Below are positions 18,467 to 27,909 of a stretch of DNA of 64,000 nucleotides, one piece after another. Each line of letters begins with the position of its first letter. The stretch's first letter is position 1. The notes below the pieces were generated by a model. The model saw only the letters and a program-made list of their open reading frames with translations, made no database searches and was not told the origin of the DNA. The DNA comes from PALSA-693 sp963780345 (GTDB lineage: Bacteria > Actinomycetota > Acidimicrobiia > Acidimicrobiales > Palsa-688): contig CAWABU010000002.1 of assembly GCA_963780345.1 (NCBI GenBank), forward strand, positions 62,001-126,000, in the 5' to 3' direction. The position numbers and the translations under genes are program-made.

Positions 18467-19240
18467 TCAGGGGGTGGCGCCCGCAGTAAAGGTCGGCTTC
18501 GGGCGGCCATCGCCGGTAGGGCCGGGAGGCCTCGAGCGGCCCCGACGAGCGAGAAGTAGGAATCCCGCGGCCACCAGCACGGCGACGGCCAGGACGACTC
18601 CGGCAGCCAGGTCGTTGCCCGAGGACCCACGGTGACCGCGGAAACCTTTGACCACCGACCACGTGAACCCGCCGGGGTCCGTAGGGCTGGAGGTGAAGTC
18701 GATCTGTGTGGACCAGTAATACGTCGCGGTCCCGCCTGGCCTGGCGCACACCAATCCGACGTTGTACCGGCCGGGGGGCAGATCCTGCGGGTCGTGGCTG
18801 TAGGGGGACCAGGAGAGGGTGGGCACCCTCGGGAGTGCACCCGTGTCAATGGCTGTCGCTTGGGCCACGAACGGCGCGCCGTCGGTCGTTTTCAGATCCA
18901 CACCGACGTTGGGAGTGCCGAGACCCCCGAAGATCACTTGATCGACGGGGCGGCTCACCGGCTCTACAAAGCTGTTGACCTGGTACTCGTGGTTGGCGGT
19001 ATCCCCGGGGCAGGCGGCACTGGCCGGCGCCACGACTGTAAAGACCGTCGCCGAGGCCCCGGAGTTGAGGGGCGCGGTCGCGGTGCGGTTCATTATGACA
19101 ACGTGGCCCTTCTCCGTCGCGGCCCCGGCCGGGCCTGCGGATGCCATGACCCCTGCGACCGCACTCGCGGCGAGCATTCCGAGAGTGGCGGCAACGCGGA
19201 CGCGGCCCGGCAGGATCCGACTGCGTTTCCGTCCGAACAT
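18467..19240 (-). CDS. Secreted protein with C-terminal membrane anchor, paralogue of LAATG/PEP proteins
   Basis: Exported protein of 257 aa from ATG 19240, which has AGGGAG just upstream; GTG 19255 is the alternative. A signal peptide (LGMLAASAVAGVMASAGPAGA) is clear. The ectodomain is a distant copy of that in the two genes downstream: it keeps ACPGD, a second cysteine in VGLVC and the closing TDPGGFTWSVV. It ends in a single hydrophobic helix (VVLAVAVLVAAGFLLLA) and basic residues without a recognisable PEP or LPXTG motif. It starts 24 bases after the stop of the giant PstS-like gene, in the same operon. Function unknown. Confidence 0.65.
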   Translation of the reverse strand: MFGRKRSRILPGRVRVAATLGMLAASAVAGVMASAGPAGAATEKGHVVIMNRTATAPLNSGASATVFTVVAPASAACPGDTANHEYQVNSFVEPVSRPVDQVIFGGLGTPNVGVDLKTTDGAPFVAQATAIDTGALPRVPTLSWSPYSHDPQDLPPGRYNVGLVCARPGGTATYYWSTQIDFTSSPTDPGGFTWSVVKGFRGHRGSSGNDLAAGVVLAVAVLVAAGFLLLARRGRSRPPGPTGDGRPKPTFTAGATP

Positions 19241-19264
19241 CAATTGCTCCCTCACTCTGCTCCC

Positions 19265-22174
19265 TCAGTCTGGCGACACCGTCGCCTTGCGCCGCCGACT
19301 CTGTCCCGCCAGGCCCAGCCAGTTGGCCATGACCCCCGCCACCAGGCCGACACCCAGCGCCACCACTACGGCGTAACGGAGAACGCCGACCGAAGTCGAA
19401 GGAGTGCGCTGGGCCGAGCTGACGGGCTGGATCCGGGCCGGGGGCAAGGCGCCACTCCCGGCTCCGCCGCGCCCGACCGCGCCGCCTCCTTTACCGCTAC
19501 CTCTGGATCCGGCGCCGCCGGTGCTGGCCGGGGAGCCTGATGACCCTGCCCCACTCGTCAAGGCCCCGGCCGAGCCACTGCCGCCGCTTCCGGACGCGCT
19601 GGTGCTCCGATTACCCGGGCCAACTGCCGGCGAGGGGCTGGTACCGGCCGCCGCAACAGAGCCCGGGGCCGAGCCACCCGTCGCCGCGGGGGCGCTGAGG
19701 ATGGCATGGGCGGCGGCCCGCGCCTGCGCTCGCAGCCCGGCGGGCAGCGGGGCGTACCCCGGCGGCAGCTGGCCGGGTGCCACGCCGGGAGTCTGCCCCG
19801 AGGCGGCCGCGTAAGTGATGAAGTGGGCATACGCCTGGCGGGAGGTGCTATCCAGCGTCGATGGCAGCGCGGCAGCGTAGGTGAGGGTCGTGAGGGGGTA
19901 TCCGCCGGTCGCGTCTACCGACGTCTGGAGCAATCCGGCGGCACCCGGGGACATCTCCGCTTCGCCGGCCTCAAAACTGGTCGCGTTCGGTGCCACGAAG
20001 GTCGGGCTGGTGTCATCCCCCGCCGCGCTCAGGTTGGCAACCTGCAGGCCGTATTCGGCGGCGGAGGCGGAGTCGGTCACGCCCATGACTACGTTCCGGC
20101 CCGGCAGTTGCGGTCCCCAGCCCTGCCAAAAAAGGTCAGGCAAAGCCGGGTTGAAGCTCGCTCCTTGCTGGGTCTTGGACGCGTCGTTGGCGGTCCGAAC
20201 CTCCTGGGCGACCGCCTGCATGGTACCGCCATAGGGCGACCAGTCGAGCATGCAGAGCGCAGGCGGATCCAGGTTCGCGCTCGCACCCGGGGTAAACGGG
20301 TCGACCCCGCACCAGGGGTCGTTGGCGGGAAAGCTATCGGGAGCGGTCGTCCCGAACGGAGCCCCTGATGGATTCTTATCTGTGATCAGGTAGAGCGGGT
20401 TGACCTTGGTACCAGTGCAGCGGCTACTCCACGTGGTGCAGGGATCCGGTTTGCCGCTCAACCAGGCCCGGGCCTGTGGGTCGCTCAAGATCCAGGTCCA
20501 CAACTCGTAGGTGGCGTCGGCCGTGGGCTGTTCCACAATAAGTCCCACCGGGGGGCGGCCACCGAGGGCGAAGTCGGTGGCCAGGTCTACGAACTCGGGG
20601 TTGTATTGCAAAAAATCCGGGTCGGAAAATATTGAGATCGGATTGCCCGCCAGCCACTTGTATTGCGACGACGACTCATTCGGCGTCCCCGCCGTGTTGA
20701 TGTGGTAGGGAAACTCGTCTTGATAGGACTGGCTCAGGAGCTTGGCCACCAGGAGCGGGGTCAGGTTGAGCTGGGTCACCCGGGTCCCGAGAAAACCCGC
20801 TTCGCCCGGATCGCCTCCAGTTGGTGGCTCGGCGCGCTGGATATTGAAACCAATGACGAGGCCGGACAGCGTCAGCGGCGCGTACGTGACCGTGGTCCCC
20901 GGGAGAATGGTGGTGGCGGCAACGGGCCGGCTCAGGATGGCCATGCCCGGAGCGCCGACCACGCCGACGGTGCCGGCGGTCAACTCCTGCCGGGCCTGGT
21001 TGTCGGACTGAGCCGCAAAGTCGTAGGGCGGTTGCGACCGGTTGGCGCAAAGAACCGGCTCCCAGCTGAGGATGGCAGGCAGGGCCAGCTCGCTCCCGAC
21101 AATCTGCTGCTCGTTGGCCCCAATGGGACAGGCGTTGCCGACCGGGGTGAAGCCCAGGGGGATGACGATGCGGTCCGACCAGGGCGTAGGCGCCAGGGCC
21201 GAGGTGACCACACCGGGGTTGGCAAAAGGAGAAGGAATGTCGTGAGGGTCGTCCTCCTGCTGGGGCGTCCCTCGCGGGACGATGACCAGCCAGCACTTCG
21301 GTATCTGAGCGGCGCCATGTGACGGGACGTAGGCGCCTTGGCCGCAGCCCAGCCCCGACGACTCCAGGCCGGTATCGACGGTGAAAAACTCCGAGCCTGT
21401 GCCGTCGGGCCGGGTGAGCCCGAAATCATCCTCGTTGGTGGTGGAAGGATCGAAGTACGGGTTGAGCCAGCGCGGCTGATTGGTGAACGGCGTCTCCACC
21501 AGCGCGTTTTCCGACTCCGCCACCGACGGCCCCGCCACGGGATCGAACGGCATCCAGGGGGTGCCGTTAGGGGCTACTGCGGCGCCCGGGACGACGGCGT
21601 TCGCCGGGAACGCCGTATCCAGCTCCCGGCTGGCCACCTCATTGGGGGTGCCTGATGTCAGATTTGGAGGATAGGGATTGGGGTTGTCGCTGACATCGGG
21701 GAGGTTGCCGCCGAACTCGCACTGCTGCGGGGTCGGGCCCGCGGCGCCCGGGGCGCTCCAGCACTCCATGATCTGGACGAAGTCGCCGCCGAAGTTGCCC
21801 CCGATCCCAAAAGGAATCACGCTTCCCACCACGCTTTGCGTTGGCGGGGCTCCGCTCCAGGTGACCGAGATGGTCTGGTTGGTGAGGTCCTGGGTCTGGC
21901 TGACGGTGACCTTCATGTTCTGATAGTCGGCGTAGATCGGGCTTTGGGTGCTCAGCACCTGGCCGGCGGCAACGGTCTTCGCCGATGCCGTTGGCGCCAG
22001 CCCGGTGTCCACTCCCTGACTGCCTTCCAGCCCGGCCGCATTCGCGGTTCGGGTCGCCGAGACCACCGGAGTCAGCAGCATCAGCATCACCAGGCTGGCT
22101 CCGGTCAGCGCCCAACCGCCGCGGCACCACCGGCATCGACGGGCTGGCGCGGTGGCCAGAGACCCCGACGTCAT
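19265..22174 (-). CDS. Giant PstS-like surface binding protein (969 aa)
   Basis: Very large exported protein. Signal peptide: WALTGASLVMLMLLTPVV, near residues 22-40. The middle (about 330-750) has the look of a PstS-like binding fold, with segments such as GLVIGFNIQ and VTDSASAAEYGLQVANLSAAG resembling late elements of phosphate-binding proteins. An N-terminal region of about 300 aa (SVTWSGAPPTQS, FVQIMECW) is not familiar. The last 130 residues are Ser/Gly/Ala-rich, then one membrane helix (YAVVVALGVGLVAGVMANWL) and a basic end anchor it. The ATG overlaps the pstS stop. It is about three times the usual PstS length. A binding or display role alongside PstS is inferred. Confidence 0.6.
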   Translation of the reverse strand: MTSGSLATAPARRCRWCRGGWALTGASLVMLMLLTPVVSATRTANAAGLEGSQGVDTGLAPTASAKTVAAGQVLSTQSPIYADYQNMKVTVSQTQDLTNQTISVTWSGAPPTQSVVGSVIPFGIGGNFGGDFVQIMECWSAPGAAGPTPQQCEFGGNLPDVSDNPNPYPPNLTSGTPNEVASRELDTAFPANAVVPGAAVAPNGTPWMPFDPVAGPSVAESENALVETPFTNQPRWLNPYFDPSTTNEDDFGLTRPDGTGSEFFTVDTGLESSGLGCGQGAYVPSHGAAQIPKCWLVIVPRGTPQQEDDPHDIPSPFANPGVVTSALAPTPWSDRIVIPLGFTPVGNACPIGANEQQIVGSELALPAILSWEPVLCANRSQPPYDFAAQSDNQARQELTAGTVGVVGAPGMAILSRPVAATTILPGTTVTYAPLTLSGLVIGFNIQRAEPPTGGDPGEAGFLGTRVTQLNLTPLLVAKLLSQSYQDEFPYHINTAGTPNESSSQYKWLAGNPISIFSDPDFLQYNPEFVDLATDFALGGRPPVGLIVEQPTADATYELWTWILSDPQARAWLSGKPDPCTTWSSRCTGTKVNPLYLITDKNPSGAPFGTTAPDSFPANDPWCGVDPFTPGASANLDPPALCMLDWSPYGGTMQAVAQEVRTANDASKTQQGASFNPALPDLFWQGWGPQLPGRNVVMGVTDSASAAEYGLQVANLSAAGDDTSPTFVAPNATSFEAGEAEMSPGAAGLLQTSVDATGGYPLTTLTYAAALPSTLDSTSRQAYAHFITYAAASGQTPGVAPGQLPPGYAPLPAGLRAQARAAAHAILSAPAATGGSAPGSVAAAGTSPSPAVGPGNRSTSASGSGGSGSAGALTSGAGSSGSPASTGGAGSRGSGKGGGAVGRGGAGSGALPPARIQPVSSAQRTPSTSVGVLRYAVVVALGVGLVAGVMANWLGLAGQSRRRKATVSPD

Positions 22175-23930
22175 GGTTGCCGGCGCAACCGGCGAGCCAC
22201 GATCCCGGGACCGAGCACGAGGGCCAGCAGCAGGAATCCCGCTACGACCATGAGCGTCTGGGTGCTACCCCACGCCGACTTGGCCGGTAGGGTCTGTGGA
22301 TCGGCGGCCGCTTGCAGAGCCTGGCTGGTGCCATCCCCATTGCTCGAGCTGCCGGCACTCGCGGAGCAGGTGCCCGTATCCGGGTTGCACTGCTGCGCCC
22401 CCGTGGCCGCGCTGCCGGCGGCGGTGGTAGCCGAAGAACGCGCCGACCCCTTCGCAACAATGGGTGCGGTCGACCCCGAAGTGCCGGCGGCGGTAGCGCC
22501 GGTCGAGGAAGCGCTGGCCCCGGTCGACTGGCTGGTGGCGGCCGCCCCGCCGACGCTGGCGCTGCCGCCGCTGGCTCGGGTGGTCCCCGCGCTGCGGCTC
22601 GGGGCGGTCGCCTGGTGGGCGCCCCCCGTTCCGGCGGAGCACTGCACGGGGCCGGCCCGGTCACACGCCGGCGGGTAGGGAGCGTGGAGCGCCAGAAGGT
22701 TGACCCCCGACGCCGTGAAGGTGGGGTTGTGGCATTGGCTGATGGGCAGGTGTTGACCGGACGCCCCCGGGATCTTCGGCACCTGGTTGAAGGCCGCCTG
22801 GACCAGGTTGATCGGCATCGGCGAGTAGCCGAGCGCACCCATGGTGTCCTGGCCCTGGCACATGGCATAGTCGATAAAGGCTCCAACGGTGTTGCCCTTG
22901 GCGGTCGTAAAGGACGAGTTCTGCCCGGTTGTCGACGTCGGCAGGATCATGTAGGAGTACGACGAGAGCGGATAGGTACGCGGATCGGGTCGACGTACAC
23001 CAGGTTGAGCTTCTGGGTCAGGTAAAGGCCGGATTGTTGACATCAGTGAGATCTACCTGCGCCTTCAACAGGGAGACGGCCACATTGTTCGGGGTGGGCT
23101 CGGTGTAATAACCGTTCTTGTTGAGCACTGGCGATACAGGGAAACCAGCGTTGAGCGCGTAGGAATATTCGACGTAACCGATGGCCCCGTCTGCGAACGG
23201 CTGCGAGACGTAACCGGCGACGCCGAGGTCACCGGATTGGGCCACCATGCCGTTGCCCTTCGGGTAGTAGGACGTCGCGCAGGTTGCACGGCTGGGCGCC
23301 CGTCCGGTTGCAGTAGGCGTTCCAGAGCGACGAATACTGGCTGATCATCCACGGACTAACTGGGCGGTCGACCCGGAGCCGTCGGAACGGACCACTGGCA
23401 CGATGGGGCGGTTGGGAGCGCCAGGCCGGATTGTCGGCAGCGATCGCCGGATCGTCCCAATTGGTGATTGCGCCGGTGAAGATCTTGGCGATGTTAGGCC
23501 GGAGAGACGGAGGTTCGTAACCCGTTGGCCGTTGATGACGAGGTTGTACATGAAGGTGGTGCCGCCGGACGTGACCGGGATGTAGGCGTAGCTTCCCGGT
23601 CTGGGGATTCTCCGGGGCGACCCGTCATCGGGGTTCGTCTGGAAGGGAATATCGGAGCCGGCGAAGTCGGCGGTACCGTTGAGGAACGCCTGACGCCCGT
23701 CAGACGATCCAGTCCGGCGTAGCTGACCCGCATGCCGTACTGATGGACGTCGGTGATCCACTGATCCAGGGCATTCTGGCGACCAGGTCGAACCAGCTCC
23801 AGCAATCGGTACATAGTTGGTGGCCGCCCCGAGCATGAGCCGGTGTCATCAGGCCAACGGCAAGACAGATCACGGCCAACCAGGCCAGGCTGCGCCCACC
23901 GGCATAGCAGCGCGACGAGTTCGTGACACC
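22171..23930 (-). pseudogene. pstS: Phosphate-binding protein PstS, C-terminally anchored, frame disrupted several times
   Basis: Substrate-binding subunit of the phosphate importer, readable only by switching frames. Fragments in order: a signal peptide (SLAWLAVICLAVGLMTPAHA), YVPIAGAGSTWS, SSDGRQAFLNGTADFAGSDI, VVRSDGSGSTAQL (the ligand-contact loops of PstS), GVAGYVSQPFADGAIGYVEY and YPLSSYSYMILP. From about 23040 the frame is open to the end: a Ser/Thr/Ala-rich linker and a membrane helix (TLMVVAGFLLLALVLGPG) with basic tail anchor the protein. At least five breaks occur between 23000 and 23850. The start lies just after the pstC stop at about 23930 but cannot be fixed. Sequence error is likelier than true decay because all PstS motifs survive. 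Confidence 0.75.
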
Positions 23931-23941
23931 CGTGACTCCCC

Positions 23942-24963
23942 TCAGCCTTCGGTCTGGGCCCCGGAGCGGGACCGGGCCATGATCATCGAGGCGGTGAAGT
24001 TCACGATCATCGTCAGCACGAACAGGGCGAAACCGGCGGCCAGCAGGGCCGACAGGCCGAATCCGGACGAACGTCCCAATAGCGCAGGGTGATGGGGGCG
24101 GCCACCGAGTTGGCGCCCACCTGGAGGATGTGCCAGTTGACCTTGAAGGTCGGGGGAGATGATCAGATACACCGCGATGGTCTCGCCGAGGGCCCGGCCG
24201 AGTCCGAGCATCATGCCCCCGACGATGCCACCCCTCCCAAAGGGAAGGACCACCGAGCGGATCATGCCCCACCGGGTCGCGCCGAGGGCGTACGCCCCTT
24301 CCCGCTCTCCGGCCGGTGCCTGGGAGAACGCCTCCCGCATGATGGCGCATTCAATCGGAGCCGCCATCAGGCGACCACCAGGCCGGCCACGAACGTCGAG
24401 GCAGTATAGAGGCTGGCGGACGCCAGCGGGTTTGCGGGATGAGCCCCGGTGACCCGGAATATCGGGATCCAGGACAGCCAGGTGGACAGCCATCGGGCGA
24501 TGCCGATGACGTGCCCTTGGAGGAAGAACAAGCCCCACAGTCCGTAGACCACGCTCGGCACCGCGGCCATGAGGTCCACGACCGAAACCAGGGTCTGTCG
24601 CAGCGGTCGTGGACTATCTCGGAGATGAACAGGGCCGTGCCGAGCGCCATCGGCACCGACACGGCCAGGGCCACCAGGGCAATGAAGATGGTCATGGGTA
24701 GAACTGCCGCGATCCCGAAATGGTGGATGTCGGGTTCCCATGCCTGGGTGGTGAGAAAACTCGAATCCCGCACTCTTCAGGGCCGGCAACGATTTGACAG
24801 CAGGAACAAGCCGACGGCAACAGTGATGGCCAGGACAGTCAAGACCGGCCAGGCGGGCGAAGCTTATAAAGACCCGGTCACCTCGATCCGGGCTGGGGCG
24901 TATCCGGCGGCGCGGCTGCGCTGGAGATGGTGGCTGATCGGCCGTCTCGACAAGCTCAACCAT
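23942..24963 (-). pseudogene. pstC: Phosphate ABC transporter permease PstC, frame disrupted
   Basis: Inner-membrane permease, about 340 aa, spread over several frames. Recognisable pieces in order: SLPALKSAGFEF, FLTTQAWEPDIHHFGIAAVL, VALAVSVPMALGTALFISEI, VVDLMAAVPSVVYGLWGLFF, and then YALGATRWGMIRSVVLPFGR with GLGRALGETIAVYLII. The last two are the EAA loop that contacts PstB and the following helix, specific to PstC. The end at 23942 (MIMARSRSGAQTEG) is in frame with the EAA loop. The ATG at 24963 opens MVELVETADQPPSPAQP, partly encoded by a short sequence, GACAAGCTCAACC, common as a repeat in actinomycetes. Breaks are seen near 24350, 24600, 24770 and 24850. Confidence 0.75.
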
Positions 24964-25090
24964 GCACTCGCACCGTATCTGACCACCCACCTCGAATAGG
25001 CCCGCCGGAGTAAACGGCTGGCAAACGCTGGACAAAGCCTCGCGGGAGGTCACGCACCGGCGAGGTGCTATCTCCACCGGGCCTGTCGAA

Positions 25091-26221
25091 TCATGGGACC
25101 GTCGCGGGTTCCTCCACGTCGACGCGGCCGTGGTTGGCGAATCGGGCCACGTCCCGGCCGGGAGGCGCGCCGCATGCGCCGGGCTTGGGCCGGGAGATGG
25201 CCGGGACCCCGCCCACCGATCACGCGGGCCAGCACGAAGAGGGCCAGCACAAGAGCAGCAGGAAGGCGGCCGCGCCGAAGCCGCGCGCGATCACGGATTT
25301 AGCCCGGAGTTGACCAGTTCGAAGGCCGCGAGGGGCAGCGAGACCATCGGTCCGTGCACCGGGTTCGGTGTTGATGTACGTCGTGTAACCCGGCGGTGAG
25401 GAGCACCGGGCGCCGTCTCTCCGATACCCCAGGCCGTACCGAGGATGACGGCGGTGGCAGACCGGAACGCGCCGTCGGGAGCACGACGTGCCACACGTCG
25501 TTCGCCAGCGCGGAGCGCCGAGCGCCGGCCGAGGCTTCTCGCAGGTTGCCGGGGACGAGTCGAAGCACCACGTCGGCGGAGCGGATGATGATCGGCAGCA
25601 TCATCACGCTGAGCGCCAGGGCGGCGGCGAGGCCGGAGTGCTCGAAACCGAAGGTCAAGATCCAGGTGATGTAGATGAACAGGCCGGCCACGATCGACGG
25701 CAACGCCGTCATGGCCTCTGACGATGGTGCGCACGAACTCGGGCCAGGCGGCCGCCCACCTCGTTGAGGTAGATGGCGCAGGCTGAGCCCGAGCGGGACG
25801 GTGATGACCAGAGCGATGCCGATCATCCACAGGGTGCCGACCAGGGCGTGCTTGATGCCGCCGACCGTTCAGCGGGCTGAGCGGCCCGCTCGTGGGACAG
25901 GTCCTGGGTGAAGAAGTTGAGGTGCCGGAAGGCCGTCCGGCCGCGCCGGAGAGTGAAGAACATGATCCAGCCCAGCGTCAGACGGCGGCCAGGACGCGGC
26001 CGATCGAGTACAACAGCGACTGTGATGATTCGGTCGCGCACCGTCGGGCCGTCGTCGCCGATGCTGACGAGGACGGCGTAGGTGGCGAGAAATATTGCGT
26101 AGGCGACGATCAGAGAACCGATCAGACCGGAAAACGAGGCCAGCCGGCCAAACAGGAGCCAGGTCATGCACAGCGACGAGGCCACCGCGCCGATCAGACT
26201 GAGCAGTTCGGACTGCGTCAT
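25091..26221 (-). pseudogene. pstA: Phosphate ABC transporter permease PstA, frame disrupted
   Basis: Second permease subunit, about 375 aa. It starts MTQSELLSLIGAV with two extra N-terminal membrane helices (residues 3-50) before the usual PstA core. Pieces in order: FRHLNFFTQDLS, IGIALVITVPLGLS, AMTALPSIVAGLFIYITWIL, LALSVMMLPIIIRSADVVLR and LVPGNLREASA, all typical PstA segments. Then come MVSLPLAAFELVNSG and a last helix (VLALFVLARVIGG). Following the best frame at each break leads to a stop at 25091. At least six single-base breaks are present. The ATG overlaps the stop of the small ORF upstream. Normally pstA follows pstC; here it precedes it. Confidence 0.75.
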
Positions 26222-26511
26222 CCTCCCGACCCGCCGCCGAACCTGGGGAGGCGATGTTCGAGAGCGGACGGGGACGAAGTCCGGGCCCGCTCCGGGCGTT
26301 CGGCGACGGCTACTGGCGCCGCAGCAATGGCCTGCATCCCCAGGGCGGGCGTGGGCACATCGGCTTCGGCGACGCCCCCCCGGGCCTCCACGGTGTCGAG
26401 TGGCGGAGCGGTCGGACGACGGGTGGACTCCCGAGGCCGCAGCATCCAGCCGGGCGGGGCTGAAAGCGACTCCGGGGGTTCGACCAGGTCGTCCGATCCC
26501 TGTTCGCTCAC
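26218..26511 (-). CDS. Small soluble protein coupled to pstA
   Basis: Hypothetical 97-aa protein beginning MSEQGSDDLVEPPESLSAPP. It is proline-, alanine- and glutamate-rich with no membrane helix and looks disordered. Its stop overlaps the pstA start (ATGA), so it is either a separate coupled protein or, given the many indels here, the displaced N-terminal cytoplasmic extension of PstA. No family recognised. Confidence 0.45.
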   Translation of the reverse strand: MSEQGSDDLVEPPESLSAPPGWMLRPRESTRRPTAPPLDTVEARGGVAEADVPTPALGMQAIAAAPVAVAERPERARTSSPSALEHRLPRFGGGSGG

Positions 26512-26613
26512 GTCTTCATGATCGCGGCGACACCTAAGGCTCCGGTTAACACGACGAGGCTTTCAGGGGAACTCAAAGTGAAGATGCGCAGTAGCGCCAG
26601 TGGGAAAGAGCAA

Positions 26614-27909
26614 TCAGAAGCTATGACGGCGTCTCCGCTGCACCAGAACGAGCAGGCCTCCCCCCAGGACCGCCGTCAGGGCGATGGCGCCAGCCGGCCA
26701 CGGGAACTCTGGAGTCGCAACAGCGGGCGCGGCAGATGGGTCGAGGGCATCGCCGAGCACCGGCTCGGTAGGGTCTCCGTTCGGTACGTCGGTGCTGTCC
26801 TCGTCGACGGTATAGAGAGGAGACTTGAACCAGATGACGAAACCCAAATTCCCGGCGGCGTTGTAGGCCTGAATTCGGCCCTGGAAGTCGGCGGCCCGCT
26901 GCTCGAAGGTGGCCTGCGTGATCGGCGCGGAGCCCGTGGAGCCGTCGGGCTGGACGTTCGCAGGTATGCCGGTCTCGCCGACGAAAATGGGTTTGTGTAG
27001 CGCCTGGCACTGGTGGATGTCGTCAGCCGGCGAATTGGGCCCCGCGGCGAGGGCAGTGGCCGGGTTGTTGTAGTCGTGGATCTCGCAGAGATCGACGGCG
27101 CCGGCGTGGACGTAGCCGTAGTCGGAACCGGCCGTGCCGCACTCACCCGCTCCCTGGGTCCCGAGGTTGACGAGGTGATTCGGGTCGGCCTGATGGATCG
27201 CGGTCGCCATGTTGTCGGCGAAGGCCCGCAAGGCGGTCGTGCCAGCCGCCTCATCGCAGCCCGTTGACGCCGGATCTTCTGCCTCGTTGACCAGTTGCCA
27301 GAAGCCAACGGCCGGGTTCGTGGCGAAGTGGGCGGCCATTTCGACGGCAAAGTCCTTGAACGACAGGTTGTACCCGCCCTCCTTCTGCTCGTAGCCACTC
27401 TGATACCACGAGAGTTCCTTCTCCGGCGTGGCCGGGGTGGGCTCGTCGCACGTCTGCCACTGGTTGGTCAGGGCGGGAATGATCCGCACCCCGGCCGCCT
27501 GAGCGGCCGCGGCCACCTGGTCGAAGGGAGCCCAGGGATTTGATCCTGTGCCCATGTCGCTCTGGAACCACCACATTCGTACCACTGCGCCGCTGGTCCC
27601 GGCCGGCAGACTATTGACAATTTCCTTGAAATAGAAGGTGAGGGCCGAGGACGACAACAGGAACGGTTGCTGACACGGGAGGTTGTAGCCGGCGAACTTC
27701 CAGACGTTGCCATCGAGAGTGAGCTCGGCGCCCTGCCGCTGGACGAAACCATTTGCTGCAGTCGGGGCGGCCCCGGCCGCCCCTGCCGGCGAAGGTCCGA
27801 TGAGAGGCACGACCAGCAGCCCCAGCACCGAGGCGACAACCGCCGAGAAGCGGCGAAGGGCCGATCCCCCTCGGGGATCGGCCCTTCGTGCCAGCTCTGA
27901 CGATGTCAA
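26614..27909 (-). CDS. GH5-like glycoside hydrolase with PEF/PEP-CTERM-like tail
   Basis: Exported (beta/alpha)8-barrel hydrolase of 431 aa. Signal peptide: FSAVVASVLGLLVVPLIG, residues 21-38, cut near AGA-AGA. The domain starts with a family-typical LDGNVWKFAGYNLP. The acid/base glutamate is in FWQLVNEAED and the nucleophile in IFVGETGIP, matching clan A enzymes such as mannanases and cellulases; the substrate is not determined. The C-terminus, ATPEFPWPAGAIALTAVLGG then RRRR, has the PEFP-helix-basic layout of exosortase/archaeosortase signals. The TTG start overlaps the NHL gene stop (TTGA). A stable 16-bp hairpin lies inside the first codons, so the start or its expression may be regulated. 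Confidence 0.72.
   Translation of the reverse strand: MTSSELARRADPRGGSALRRFSAVVASVLGLLVVPLIGPSPAGAAGAAPTAANGFVQRQGAELTLDGNVWKFAGYNLPCQQPFLLSSSALTFYFKEIVNSLPAGTSGAVVRMWWFQSDMGTGSNPWAPFDQVAAAAQAAGVRIIPALTNQWQTCDEPTPATPEKELSWYQSGYEQKEGGYNLSFKDFAVEMAAHFATNPAVGFWQLVNEAEDPASTGCDEAAGTTALRAFADNMATAIHQADPNHLVNLGTQGAGECGTAGSDYGYVHAGAVDLCEIHDYNNPATALAAGPNSPADDIHQCQALHKPIFVGETGIPANVQPDGSTGSAPITQATFEQRAADFQGRIQAYNAAGNLGFVIWFKSPLYTVDEDSTDVPNGDPTEPVLGDALDPSAAPAVATPEFPWPAGAIALTAVLGGGLLVLVQRRRRHSF
27854..27888 (-). terminator. Perfect 16-bp hairpin at NHL/GH5 junction (terminator or attenuator)
   Basis: Arms CGAAGGGCCGATCCCC (27854-27869) and GGGGATCGGCCCTTCG (27873-27888) pair perfectly with a 3-base loop. 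It lies 18-52 bases after the NHL gene stop and within codons about 8-19 of the GH5 reading frame, so it could limit read-through from the promoter upstream into GH5 and pst genes. Confidence 0.6.

Noticed and set aside
24926..24963. Actinomycete interspersed repeat at the pstC start (GACAAGCTCAACC)
   Set aside because: Only one short copy is visible in the window, so a repeat family cannot be supported here.
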